A stretch of 11,780 bases of DNA from positions 1 through 11,780 of the forward strand of contig SKQZ01000221.1 in assembly GCA_007118765.1 (NCBI GenBank), read 5' to 3'. A program made the translations under genes and the position numbers. This DNA is from Candidatus Hydrogenedentota bacterium (GTDB taxonomy: Bacteria; Hydrogenedentota; Hydrogenedentia; Hydrogenedentales; CAITNO01). Shown here piece after piece: positions 1 through 7,433 of this stretch (positions are counted from its first letter, which is position 1; every line of letters begins with the position of its first letter). The notes beneath the pieces are model-generated. The model had not been told where the DNA came from. It made no database searches and saw nothing but the letters and a program-made list of their open reading frames with translations.

Positions 1-1092
1 AATGCCCGCGGGCAGGGGCATGCCCATGCCGCTTTCCTCTGTGTTCTGGAAATACAAAAACACGTCGGCATTCTCATTTCGGATGGCACTGATGGGGCTG
101 GAATAGAACCGCGTATTGCCCCGGAACTCGTATCGTTTTTCCACGGGCACATTGGCGCCGCGCAACAGGCTTACCTGTTTGGATTGATTCTGTCGGATGG
201 TGGTGCGTCGTTGCAAGGTATACAGGTGGTACTCCGCAAAGGCTTCCTGTTCCATCATGGGCGCAGCGTCGGCCATCATGAGTTCCGCACGCGCCACTTT
301 TGGTCTGGCCAGGTGTCGATCCGACACGATATTTACTTCGCCCGCCACCAATTTCAGTTCGGCATTGGTATAGGTGGCGCCGCTGCGATTATTCAGCGTG
401 ACCCAGCCCTCCACATCCATTGCCGTTTCGTCGCGATCCAACGTCACCACGTAGTCCGCGCTCCAGTTAATGCCCTGGGTCAGATAGGTGGCTTCAATCT
501 CGTGGTCGGTGCCGTCGTTGTCCAGCAACCATACCAGCGTGGGTTTTGCAATCAATTCCTCGGGGATTTCCGGAAGGACGACCACGCCGGGATGCCCCAA
601 ATAGATCTCGCCGTCCACTTGATATACCGGGCCATTGTTCAGGCTGAGCAACGTGGCCCGTTGTTCCTCGAAAGTGTATTCTTCGCTTTTGCTGATAAGT
701 TTTACTTCGCGTCCCACATATTTTTCCATCAGCTTGTTCGGGCTCATCAAATCATATTCAAAGTTCTGTTCAAGAATCTTTAAGTTGCCGGGGTCGCTGA
801 GGGAACGCAAACTGACCGTTTGCGGCATGATGGATTCCGCCACATCCATAAAATTGAGGTGTAGTTCGCCGGGCATTAACGAAATCTTGCGGCGATCCCG
901 TACCAATGCGCGGTCGTTGTTGTATACCGTCACCGCCACATCGGTTTGGTCTTCCAGCGTAGTTTGCGTATTGTGCAGACGCCCGCCAATCGGGTCGCGC
1001 AATTGCAGTCCGGCCGCTTGCTCCGCAACGCCGATGACGAGAATGCCTGCCAGCGCCACCGCAAAAATTCCCCGTAAAAGCTGCTTGTTCAT
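1..1092 (-). CDS. DUF4139 domain protein, exported, 3' end cut by window edge
   Basis: The first 364 codons are present and the C-terminus lies beyond position 1. Residues 1-28 form a signal-peptide-like segment: basic MNKQLLR followed by a hydrophobic stretch, so the protein is probably exported. Residues 50-110 resemble the N-terminal part of the family (VAVTVYNNDRALVRDRR, then 'VAESIMPQTVSL'). From about residue 200 the DUF4139 signature is clear: YLTQGINWSADYVVTL (204-218), then GWVTLNNRSGATYTNAELKL (229-248) and 'LVAGEVNIV'. DUF4139 proteins are secreted or mucoidy-related proteins of unknown biochemical role, so I assign no function. The start is the ATG at 1092, because AAGGAG (1100-1105) lies 7 nt upstream. 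An in-frame ATG at 1098 is too close to that site. It has its own promoter candidate and is separate from the hydrolase gene upstream of it on the same strand. The family assignment is recognition from motifs, not a search. Confidence 0.85.
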   Translation of the reverse strand, partial: MNKQLLRGIFAVALAGILVIGVAEQAAGLQLRDPIGGRLHNTQTTLEDQTDVAVTVYNNDRALVRDRRKISLMPGELHLNFMDVAESIMPQTVSLRSLSDPGNLKILEQNFEYDLMSPNKLMEKYVGREVKLISKSEEYTFEEQRATLLSLNNGPVYQVDGEIYLGHPGVVVLPEIPEELIAKPTLVWLLDNDGTDHEIEATYLTQGINWSADYVVTLDRDETAMDVEGWVTLNNRSGATYTNAELKLVAGEVNIVSDRHLARPKVARAELMMADAAPMMEQEAFAEYHLYTLQRRTTIRQNQSKQVSLLRGANVPVEKRYEFRGNTRFYSSPISAIRNENADVFLYFQNTEESGMGMPLPAGI

Positions 1093-1128
1093 AACCATGC
1101 TCCTTATCTGTTTGTTCCTGTGTCTTTC

Positions 1129-1158
1129 ACAGTATCGCACATGCGTACTGGGAATCAA
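1129..1158 (-). promoter_or_regulatory. Candidate sigma70-type promoter for the DUF4139 gene
   Basis: On the minus strand, TTGATT (1158-1153) is followed after an 18-nt spacer by TACTGT (1134-1129). The predicted start would be near 1122, giving a leader of about 30 nt that contains the AAGGAG ribosome binding site. The -10 match is only 3 of 6, though it keeps the critical A2 and T6. The -35 sequence is the same as in the promoter candidate at 3252. The rest of the 172-bp gap (1093-1264) holds nothing I can name. Confidence 0.4.
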
Positions 1159-1264
1159 CATACCGTTGCCCTGCTGTTGGTTCGGACAACAGTTTCACCC
1201 CATATAACGATTCAGGAGCCATAATGTTCACGAATGTGCCGACGGCGCTATTGGGAACGGGGGG

Positions 1265-2173
1265 TTACAGCGTTTCGAGTAGCCATTGGGCCGCCGTGTC
1301 CACCTCCTTGTTGATGCCGGGCCAAACATGCCCGCCGTCTTCTTTGTACAACACCTGCACCTCGCCACCGGCATGTCGCAGTGTGGCGGCAAGTTTCTCC
1401 GCTTGTTGCCACGGCACAACATAGTCTTGTTTGCCCTGAACAATCATGTGGGGCGGCGGAGCGTGCGGTGTCATGCGCGCCGGTGACAAGGCTTCCAAGC
1501 GCTGTTCGATTTCCTTATCGGAGCGTCCGACAATGCCGTCGCGATATAGCAACCGGGTCAGGTTTAGACCTTCCAATTGAAGGCGTAGAATGGAAGCGCC
1601 GCTATAATCAAGCAAATCCGACGGCGGGAAGAACAGCGCCGCCGCTTTCACGCTCGTATCCTGTTGTTGCCACGGTTCGGGCCGTGTATGAGGGCGGGGG
1701 ACGACCGGGTTCAATGTGGCCAGGGCGGCCAGGTGTCCGCCTGCGGAAACCCCCATAATGCCGAGCCGGTTCGGGTCCACGGCATATACATCGGCATGGG
1801 CCTTGATATGCCGAATGGCCACATGGACATGGTGCATCATTTCCAGACCGGTAAAGAGTGGAAGCGAGCCGGGCGACACAGCAAACACGGTTATGCCGCG
1901 TTCACACAGGGCGTCAATCAGCCCGAAGCCGATGTGTTCGTTGAGCAGGGTGCGGTCTGAATGCCAGCCGCCGCTGATAATGTCTGCAACCCCCAGATTA
2001 CGTGCGCCGCTGATCGGTTGAAAAACATCCATAATCAACCCGACCCCATGTGCTTCTGCATACACTACATTGCGTATGTGACGGTAGTTATTGCGTGTGT
2101 GCGGACGAACGCGCAATGTTGCCGCCGGCTGATATAACAATTCCAGCGTTTGAAAACGGTAGGGATCTGGCAC
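1265..2173 (-). CDS. Alpha/beta hydrolase (carboxylesterase / lipase-like)
   Basis: This 302-residue protein has the alpha/beta-hydrolase layout of the acetyl-esterase and dienelactone-hydrolase-like families. The probable oxyanion-hole strand is DIISGGWHSDR (64-74), the position of the usual HGGG/HGGW. The nucleophile elbow is GVSAGGH (141-147) with Ser143. The acid is likely Asp250 in GKQDYVVPW, and the base is His282 in DGGHVW. The order Ser, Asp, His and the spacing fit the family. The substrate is unknown; plant-polysaccharide acyl esters or peptides are both possible. No signal peptide is apparent from the GTG start at 2173, so it may be cytoplasmic. The frame is open upstream to a stop at about 2221 with no other usable start, and an AGGTGG-like site lies about 8 nt upstream. 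It follows the exported proline-rich gene by 49 bp and probably shares its transcript. The odd point is Ser-Gly-Gly in place of His-Gly-Gly at the oxyanion loop. Confidence 0.85.
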   Translation of the reverse strand: MPDPYRFQTLELLYQPAATLRVRPHTRNNYRHIRNVVYAEAHGVGLIMDVFQPISGARNLGVADIISGGWHSDRTLLNEHIGFGLIDALCERGITVFAVSPGSLPLFTGLEMMHHVHVAIRHIKAHADVYAVDPNRLGIMGVSAGGHLAALATLNPVVPRPHTRPEPWQQQDTSVKAAALFFPPSDLLDYSGASILRLQLEGLNLTRLLYRDGIVGRSDKEIEQRLEALSPARMTPHAPPPHMIVQGKQDYVVPWQQAEKLAATLRHAGGEVQVLYKEDGGHVWPGINKEVDTAAQWLLETL

Positions 2174-2222
2174 GAGATGGTTCCACCTGCTGCTATTGTC
2201 GCAAGAATGCCGGTATTGTTAT

Positions 2223-2957
2223 TTATTCAGCCGGGGGTTCTTCCGGCATTTCTTCAGGGGCGGGCGGGGCATCACCTGGCAGTTCCATAGCCTCGCGCTT
2301 TTGCAGCACCAATTGATCGTACTGCAAAATCACCCGCACATCCGGCGCTATTTCCGCCAAATGGTTTCGAAGAAACTCCATGAAAGGCGTTTCCGGCGGC
2401 AGTATGCGACTGAATCGGCGTTCTTCGACGGTTAATTCTTCCAGCGCATCATGCACGTCAATGGCGACATTGAATCTTGCGGCGAATTCGCGCAATACAA
2501 CCAGATAGTCGGCATCTTCAAAGGCCAATTCCTCTTCAGACATGGGCGCGGTCAACATGCGGTGGAGTTCCACCGTCACCTCCTCGCCCGGCATAACGTG
2601 GGGCACCAACCGCACATCGCCAAGCACCCCGGTATCCTGATCACCATGCCGATCGGCGGCATATTCAACAGATTCAACTTGGGCACGAGGCAGCTGTAAT
2701 GGCGCTTCTCCGGGAAGATACTGTACCTCAACAAAAAGCGGGTTTTCCCGTATAACATTGACGCCGCGCAATTCCCTGCCGCTTTTCAATACAACAACAT
2801 CACCTTCAAGTGCTGTTTCCTGTTCCGGTTCAGCCATGGGCGCAGGGGGTGGGTCGCCGAGGGGCGGGCCGCCCGGCGGCGGATCGCCAAGTTGTGCGTG
2901 TCCCGTAGTTGTCAACAATAATACCAGCAATAAAACGACACCTGTCTTCCAGTTCAT
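2223..2957 (-). CDS. Exported proline-rich protein of unknown function, possible secretin-N-like C-terminus
   Basis: I do not recognise this 244-residue protein. Residues 1-21 are a clear signal peptide: MNWKTG, then a leucine/valine run, with cleavage likely after GHA. A Gly-Pro-rich segment with a tandem LGDPPP unit (23-28 and 33-38) follows. Residues 50-100 look like a small beta-barrel with hydrophobic strands alternating around VVVLKSGRELRGVNV and FVEVQYL. Residues 150-221 have the pattern of an STN/secretin N-terminal domain: an initial helix (VVLREFAARFNVAIDV), a strand, a 'PETPFMEFLRNHLAE' helix and a final strand pair ending QYDQLVLQK. That would fit a periplasmic or outer-membrane adaptor, but this is inference from shape only. 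The tail is Pro/Glu-rich. The ATG at 2957 has AAGGTGG 6 nt upstream (2964-2970). It is probably co-transcribed with the downstream hydrolase. Confidence 0.8.
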   Translation of the reverse strand: MNWKTGVVLLLVLLLTTTGHAQLGDPPPGGPPLGDPPPAPMAEPEQETALEGDVVVLKSGRELRGVNVIRENPLFVEVQYLPGEAPLQLPRAQVESVEYAADRHGDQDTGVLGDVRLVPHVMPGEEVTVELHRMLTAPMSEEELAFEDADYLVVLREFAARFNVAIDVHDALEELTVEERRFSRILPPETPFMEFLRNHLAEIAPDVRVILQYDQLVLQKREAMELPGDAPPAPEEMPEEPPAE

Positions 2958-3015
2958 GATGGACCACCTTGTAGTTTGGTTATCCTTGCGACACTAGCCA
3001 ACTCTCCGTCCAAAA

Positions 3016-3045
3016 ATTGTATCGCACTCTGTTCTCAGATTCCAA
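3016..3045 (-). promoter_or_regulatory. Candidate promoter for the exported proline-rich gene and hydrolase
   Basis: On the minus strand, TTGGAA (3045-3040) and TACAAT (3021-3016) are separated by 18 nt. The -10 matches 5 of 6 consensus positions and the -35 matches 4 of 6. The predicted start near 3009 would give a leader of about 50 nt containing the AAGGTGG ribosome binding site. Confidence 0.5.
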
Positions 3046-3251
3046 ATAGTGAACACACAGACAATTATACGACTATGCAGCGGCATTGTCCATATTTTCA
3101 GGACGAACTGCAAAGCGTTTATTGAGTATTGTTACACAAGTGTGGGGTGCAGACCAAAAGTGTTGGGCGGCGCGCCATCCACACAGACCCGCGACAAGCC
3201 TTGGTGACGTATGCCGGCCGGGAAATATGCATAGCATTGTTACGGATGAAG

Positions 3252-3280
3252 TTGATTCCGTTTCGAGTCTTGCGTACACT
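3252..3280 (+). promoter_or_regulatory. Candidate promoter for the glycoside-hydrolase-like gene
   Basis: TTGATT (3252-3257) and TACACT (3275-3280) are spaced by exactly 17 nt, and each matches 4 of 6 consensus positions. Transcription would start near 3287, giving a leader of about 35 nt with AAAGGAG just upstream of the ATG at 3322. Confidence 0.5.
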
Positions 3281-3321
3281 TGACCCGGTTGATGGTTGTC
3301 AAAAAAAGGAGCATTGAAATC

Positions 3322-5619
3322 ATGAATCGTTATGGAATCGTATCCGTATTGTTGGGACTGTATTGCATTGGCGTCGCCGCTTTTGCGGTTGATTTGTCGG
3401 ATGCGGTTGTTGTTATGGACATTGCGCAGCCTACGACACCCATGCAGACTGCCGCCCGTGTGCTGGTGGAAGAGGTTGCCGCACGTACCGGCTTGGACTG
3501 GCCCGTGGTGGCGGCAGTGCCGGAAAACGGTACGACGCTGATATTGCAGTTGGACGATGCCTTGCCCGCCGAGGGGTATCGCATTACCCTTTCGGAAGAG
3601 GGACATCCGGTGACGATTGCCGGTGCGGACGGGCGCGGATTGCTTTTCGGGGTGGGATACTTGCTCCGGCAACTGCAATGGCGCGATGGTGAGGCGCGGT
3701 ACGGGCAACACGAAGCGACCATCGTATCGGCGCCTGTATATCCCATACGCGGCCATCAGCTGGGCTATCGGTATCAGGCCAACTCTTTTGATGCCTGGGA
3801 CGATGTCCAGTACGAACAATACATTCGGGAGTTGGCTTTATTCGGCACAAACAGCATTGAAAACATACCTTTTCAAGACGACCGGGAAAGCCCGCACATG
3901 CCCCTGACCCGCCGCGACATGAACCGGCGCATGAGTGAAATATGCGCTGAATACGGGCTTGATTATTGGGTGTGGACCCCCGCCGTGTTTGACTTGTCTG
4001 ATGACGAAAAACGTGCCGCACATCTGGCGGAACACGAACAATTATACGCGGAGTGTCCTGAACTGACCGCCGTGTTCTTTCCCGGCGGCGATCCCGGCGC
4101 GAATCCGCCGGAATTGGTGTTGCCCTTCATGGCCGATCTGGCCGAACGGCTTCGCAACCATCATCCCGAAGCGAAAGTGTGGCTTTCGTTGCAGTGGTTT
4201 AATGCGGAACAGTGCGAAATGATTTATCGCTGGATAGAAACCGAACAGCCCGACTGGTTTGGCGGTCTTGTGGCGGGGCCGGGCAGCCCGTCCGTGCCGG
4301 AGACGCGGGCGCGGTTAACCCCCGACTATCCGTTGCGGCATTATCCCGACATCACGCATACGGTGCGTTGCCAATATCCTGTACCGTGGTGGGATCCCGC
4401 TTTTGCGGTTACCCTTGGTCGGGAACCCATCAATCCGCAGCCGGTGTTTTATGCATTTATTCACAACACCTTTGCACCCTACACCGAGGGCTTCATTAGT
4501 TACTCTGACGGGATGAACGACAATGTGAACAAGGTTGTCTGGTCGTTGCGTGGCTGGAACCCGGACTATGATGTGCGCGCCATATTGAAGGAGTATGCGC
4601 GTCTGTTTTTTGCTCCCGAGGTGGCCGAGCCTGTTGCGGATGCCATCCTCGCCCTTGAGAAGAACTGGGAGGGACCCCTTGCCGACAACGGCGGTGTCTC
4701 GGCTACACTTGCACTGTGGCAGCGGCTGGAACAGCAGAATACGGAACTGGCAGACAACTGGCGCTGGCAATCCTTGCTGGTCCGTGCTTATTACGACGCC
4801 TATACACGGTATCGCCTGCTGTATGAGACGGCGTTGGAAGCGGAAGCGAATGTGGTGCTTGCCCGGGCGGATGAACTCGGGCCGGAAGAAGCCATGAACA
4901 AGGCGATGACGATTCTTGACCGGGCAGAGACAGCGCCGCGCAAGGCGGCATTGCGCGAGCGTATCGTGGCGCTGTTCGACGCATTGTTTCATTCCATTGG
5001 CTTGCAATCCAGTGTTGAGAAATATCAAGCCTGCGGGTATGAGCGGGGATGCAGCCTTGATTTTTTGGACTATCCCCTCAACAACCGCTGGTGGCTTGAG
5101 GATGCGTTTGAGGACGTGCGCGCACTGTCGGACAGAGCCGAAAAGGTGGCGGCACTCGCCCGGTATGCTGCATGGGAAAATCCCGGGCCGGGCTCTTATT
5201 ACGACAATATCGGGCATGTGGGGCAATCGCTGCATGTGTTGCGTCCGGAAGGATTGAACACCGACCCGCTCATGGAACGAAACATTAACCCCGGCGCATG
5301 GTGGTGGGATGACGGGTTTAGCCGTGAACGCCTGTCATGGCAGACTACCATGATTTTCCCGCTGACCCTTGTTTACAATGGGCTTGAGCGGCGGGGCGAC
5401 TATACCTTGCGCATCAAGGGATATGGCGAGGCGCGTCCCCGGGCAAACGGCGTGGCGTTGATTCCGTCCCACTACGAGCCGGAAGTCAAGGAGTTTCCCA
5501 TTCCCCCGGCGCTCCTTGAAGAAGGCGCGTTGACCATTGTATTCGACCCCATTGATGAATCCCATTTGAACTGGCGGCAGCACTCCCGTGTTGCGGAGGC
5601 GTGGTTGCTGCGGAAGTAA
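3322..5619 (+). CDS. Exported glycoside-hydrolase-like protein (GH20/GH67/GH115-like fold), specificity unknown
   Basis: This 765-residue protein is probably exported: residues 1-22 are a signal peptide ending AAFA. Residues 28-120 match the alpha/beta domain that precedes the barrel in GH20, GH67 and related enzymes, ending GADGRGLLFGVGYLLRQLQW (101-120). Residues 140-450 read as a TIM barrel: PIRGHQLGYR (141-150), FGTNSIENIPF (174-184), DYWVWTP (214-220), VFFPGGDPGANPPE (251-264), VWLSLQWF (286-293) and a late strand FISYSDGMNDNVNK (391-404). Candidate acidic catalytic residues are Asp257, Glu264 and Asp397. A helical region (about 450-615) and a C-terminal beta-sandwich-like domain (about 620-765) follow. 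I chose the ATG at 3322 over an in-frame upstream ATG at 3280 because it opens directly on the signal peptide, with AAGGAG 10 nt upstream (3306-3311). The role is probably polysaccharide or glycoconjugate breakdown outside the cytoplasm. The family and substrate are uncertain, and GGDP replaces the GGDE of classical GH20. Confidence 0.75.
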   Translation: MNRYGIVSVLLGLYCIGVAAFAVDLSDAVVVMDIAQPTTPMQTAARVLVEEVAARTGLDWPVVAAVPENGTTLILQLDDALPAEGYRITLSEEGHPVTIAGADGRGLLFGVGYLLRQLQWRDGEARYGQHEATIVSAPVYPIRGHQLGYRYQANSFDAWDDVQYEQYIRELALFGTNSIENIPFQDDRESPHMPLTRRDMNRRMSEICAEYGLDYWVWTPAVFDLSDDEKRAAHLAEHEQLYAECPELTAVFFPGGDPGANPPELVLPFMADLAERLRNHHPEAKVWLSLQWFNAEQCEMIYRWIETEQPDWFGGLVAGPGSPSVPETRARLTPDYPLRHYPDITHTVRCQYPVPWWDPAFAVTLGREPINPQPVFYAFIHNTFAPYTEGFISYSDGMNDNVNKVVWSLRGWNPDYDVRAILKEYARLFFAPEVAEPVADAILALEKNWEGPLADNGGVSATLALWQRLEQQNTELADNWRWQSLLVRAYYDAYTRYRLLYETALEAEANVVLARADELGPEEAMNKAMTILDRAETAPRKAALRERIVALFDALFHSIGLQSSVEKYQACGYERGCSLDFLDYPLNNRWWLEDAFEDVRALSDRAEKVAALARYAAWENPGPGSYYDNIGHVGQSLHVLRPEGLNTDPLMERNINPGAWWWDDGFSRERLSWQTTMIFPLTLVYNGLERRGDYTLRIKGYGEARPRANGVALIPSHYEPEVKEFPIPPALLEEGALTIVFDPIDESHLNWRQHSRVAEAWLLRK

Positions 5620-5637
5620 CGGAAGGAAACGTGCGGG

Positions 5638-7368
5638 TTAATAGCCGTCGTAAAAGGGCATGCCGCTCATGATGCCTTCGACTTCGCCGGTGAGTTCGGG
5701 ATGCATTTGTATTGCCGTATCAAAGAACACATGGGCCTGCGCCATATCTCCCAGCGCAAGCAAGGCCTGACCCGCCTGAAAAGAGGCCATAGCGGCCGTG
5801 GGGCGCCATGCGTCTATGTCCGCGAGTTGTCGTAACGGCGCCAGTACATTTACGGCTTCAACGTACTCGCCGGATTCCAGCAACACGCGGCCCAGGGACA
5901 GACGCACCTCAATGTCGTCCCCGGTGAATATGGCTTGGTCCATATCGGCGGCGCGTTCCGCGGCCCGCAATTCGAGGTAGCGTTCATAGTGCCGGCGTGC
6001 GCCTGCGTAGTTCTGCATCAGGTTGTCGTAGGTAACCGCCAGATTGTAGTGTACCCGCACGGTGTTCGGGTTCTGGCGCAACGTAGCCCGAAAAAGCCTT
6101 TCATTGCTGCCCCAGTCACGGTTTCGGTGGGCCGTCATCACCACAAAAACAACGCAGGTCGCCAGGATTATGGCGGCTGCAACCTGTTGGCGGCGTGCGC
6201 TGCTTTGACAAACCCGCCAGGCAATTTCGGCAAGCGCCCACCAGAATCCGGCCATGGGCACATACATCCAGTGTTCCGCAAGGGGCGCATTCAGGGGGAA
6301 TATGCCGGAAATGGGGAGCCACGCCGCCATGAACCACATTAAGCCGAGGGCAATCCGTTTGCTGTGAGCGGCGCCGTGTCTCCACGACAAAGCGGCAGTC
6401 GCAATCAAAAAGACCAGAAACAGCGCCCCCACCAAAGCGTATGCGCTGGAGACGTTATCCAAGGTGCGTTCCATGTGCAGGCCCACGGGCATAAACAAAA
6501 GCTGCGCATATACGCCCAGCGATTGGATGGTTTCAAAGAGACGTTGTGACAGTGGCGCCGCCGCCATGGCGTCTCCTTCGGCAAACCGCAGCACCGTGGT
6601 GCGCAGCACAAGGTACCCCACCAAAATGACAAATGACGAAATCAAAGGCAGTAGCCGCCAGAGACGGGGATGATCAACATTTGCTTTGGCATCCTTATCA
6701 ACAGGAGCTGATGTGACAAGATACACAAAGACAAAAAGCAGCAACACGGGATAAATAAGGGTGGATTCCTTGCTGAGCAACCCGCCGACGAAACATAGCG
6801 CGGCGCCTGCAACACCCAGCAACGGACGCTCAAGACGAATGGCGGTCACTGCAAAACACAGCGCGGCAAAAATGCCGACGGCGGACATCATGTCTGCGCG
6901 GCCGCTGATATAGGCCACGGCCTCGGTATGCAGCGGGTGTGCCACAAACACCAGCGGCGCGGCCATCTTGACGAAGCGCGGCGCACCGAGTTGATGCAGT
7001 AACAGAAAGAACAACAGGGCGGCCAAATAATGCCACAGCATGTTGGTCACATGAAAGAGGAACGGGGATACTTCCGGCAGGGCGCGTGTATCATATTCAT
7101 CCGGGGAAGGCCCGCCGGAGACATAATAATCCAGCATGAAACTGGCGGCCACAAGCGGTCGGTAGAAATTGCCCTGTCCACGTCCGAAGGCGTGTTGGTC
7201 TTCTCGGAAAAGCTGAAAGAACTGGCTGGGTTGTTGCACATGCCGGTGCAAGAGCACGGAGGAAACATCGTCCCACACCCAATCGCCATCCAGTGTGTTG
7301 ACGTATGCAATGCAGCACACAAGCAACAACAACACCGCAACGGCCCAGTTAAAGCGTGATTCTGACAT
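5638..7368 (-). CDS. TMTC-like polytopic membrane protein with C-terminal TPR repeats
   Basis: This 576-residue protein has a multi-span membrane part (about 8-415) and a soluble TPR tail (about 433-560). The N-terminal luminal/periplasmic loop carries WVWDD (30-34), the aspartate pair typical of GT-C glycosyltransferases. NFYRPL (67-72), the HPLHTEAVAYISGRADMMSA stretch (144-163) and EHWMYVP (365-371) are hallmarks of the TMTC/DUF1736 group. Eukaryotic TMTCs transfer O-mannose from lipid-linked donors; bacterial relatives are mostly uncharacterised, so a periplasmic protein-glycosylation role is inference. TPR-like helices occur at VRVHYNLAVTYDNLMQNYAGARRHYERYL (split here as 437-465), 487-510 and 526-556. 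The ATG at 7368 has only a weak upstream GGAA. It lies 65 bp after the small lipoprotein gene and probably depends on the same promoter. Its end converges on the glycoside-hydrolase-like gene with only 18 bp between stops and no hairpin terminator. Confidence 0.82.
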   Translation of the reverse strand: MSESRFNWAVAVLLLLVCCIAYVNTLDGDWVWDDVSSVLLHRHVQQPSQFFQLFREDQHAFGRGQGNFYRPLVAASFMLDYYVSGGPSPDEYDTRALPEVSPFLFHVTNMLWHYLAALLFFLLLHQLGAPRFVKMAAPLVFVAHPLHTEAVAYISGRADMMSAVGIFAALCFAVTAIRLERPLLGVAGAALCFVGGLLSKESTLIYPVLLLFVFVYLVTSAPVDKDAKANVDHPRLWRLLPLISSFVILVGYLVLRTTVLRFAEGDAMAAAPLSQRLFETIQSLGVYAQLLFMPVGLHMERTLDNVSSAYALVGALFLVFLIATAALSWRHGAAHSKRIALGLMWFMAAWLPISGIFPLNAPLAEHWMYVPMAGFWWALAEIAWRVCQSSARRQQVAAAIILATCVVFVVMTAHRNRDWGSNERLFRATLRQNPNTVRVHYNLAVTYDNLMQNYAGARRHYERYLELRAAERAADMDQAIFTGDDIEVRLSLGRVLLESGEYVEAVNVLAPLRQLADIDAWRPTAAMASFQAGQALLALGDMAQAHVFFDTAIQMHPELTGEVEGIMSGMPFYDGY

Positions 7369-7433
7369 GGCTATTCCGTATGTTCTCTCGTTGTGTGTGG
7401 GGCACGTGTCATCAGCATATCGGACAATGGCGA

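Larger units (their letters stand above)
2958..3321. other. 364-bp divergent intergenic region without a gene
   Basis: The region separates the minus-strand exported proline-rich gene from the plus-strand glycoside-hydrolase-like gene. Promoter-like elements lie at each end (3016-3045 minus, 3252-3280 plus). Between them, about 200 bp remain unexplained. That stretch contains GTGTGG/CCACAC arms (3140-3145 and 3179-3184) enclosing a small CCAA/TTGG hairpin (3154-3166) and the 8-bp palindrome GGCGCGCC (3169-3176). It also contains TGTCCATATTTTCA (3087-3100), which matches 11 of 14 positions of the palindrome upstream of recA. Short open frames exist on both strands but have no ribosome binding site or recognisable protein character. 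I see no tRNA or riboswitch class. Confidence 0.6.

Noticed and set aside
1174..1192. CTGTTG/CAACAG inverted repeat as a terminator after the hydrolase gene
   Set aside because: Only a 6-bp stem of moderate GC, with no T-run following on either strand.
635..1207. 190-codon plus-strand open frame opposite the DUF4139 gene
   Set aside because: Low-complexity Ser/Arg/Cys-rich translation, antisense to a clear DUF4139 protein.
3129..3317. Small plus-strand open frame (62 codons) in the divergent intergenic region
   Set aside because: No ribosome binding site, and it spans the predicted promoter and leader of the downstream gene. Overlapping frames look equally plausible, as expected by chance.
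3073..3819. 248-codon minus-strand open frame crossing the 3.0-3.3 kb gap into the glycoside-hydrolase-like gene
   Set aside because: Its 3' part sits in the intergenic region, but most of it is antisense to a real gene and the translation has no coherent features.
4315..5235. 306-codon open frame on the minus strand inside the glycoside-hydrolase-like gene
   Set aside because: Antisense shadow of a gene with signal peptide, promoter and coherent domains. No ribosome binding site or protein-like composition.
5620..5637. Bidirectional terminator in the gap between the two convergent stops
   Set aside because: The 18 bp between stops contain no inverted repeat or T-run.
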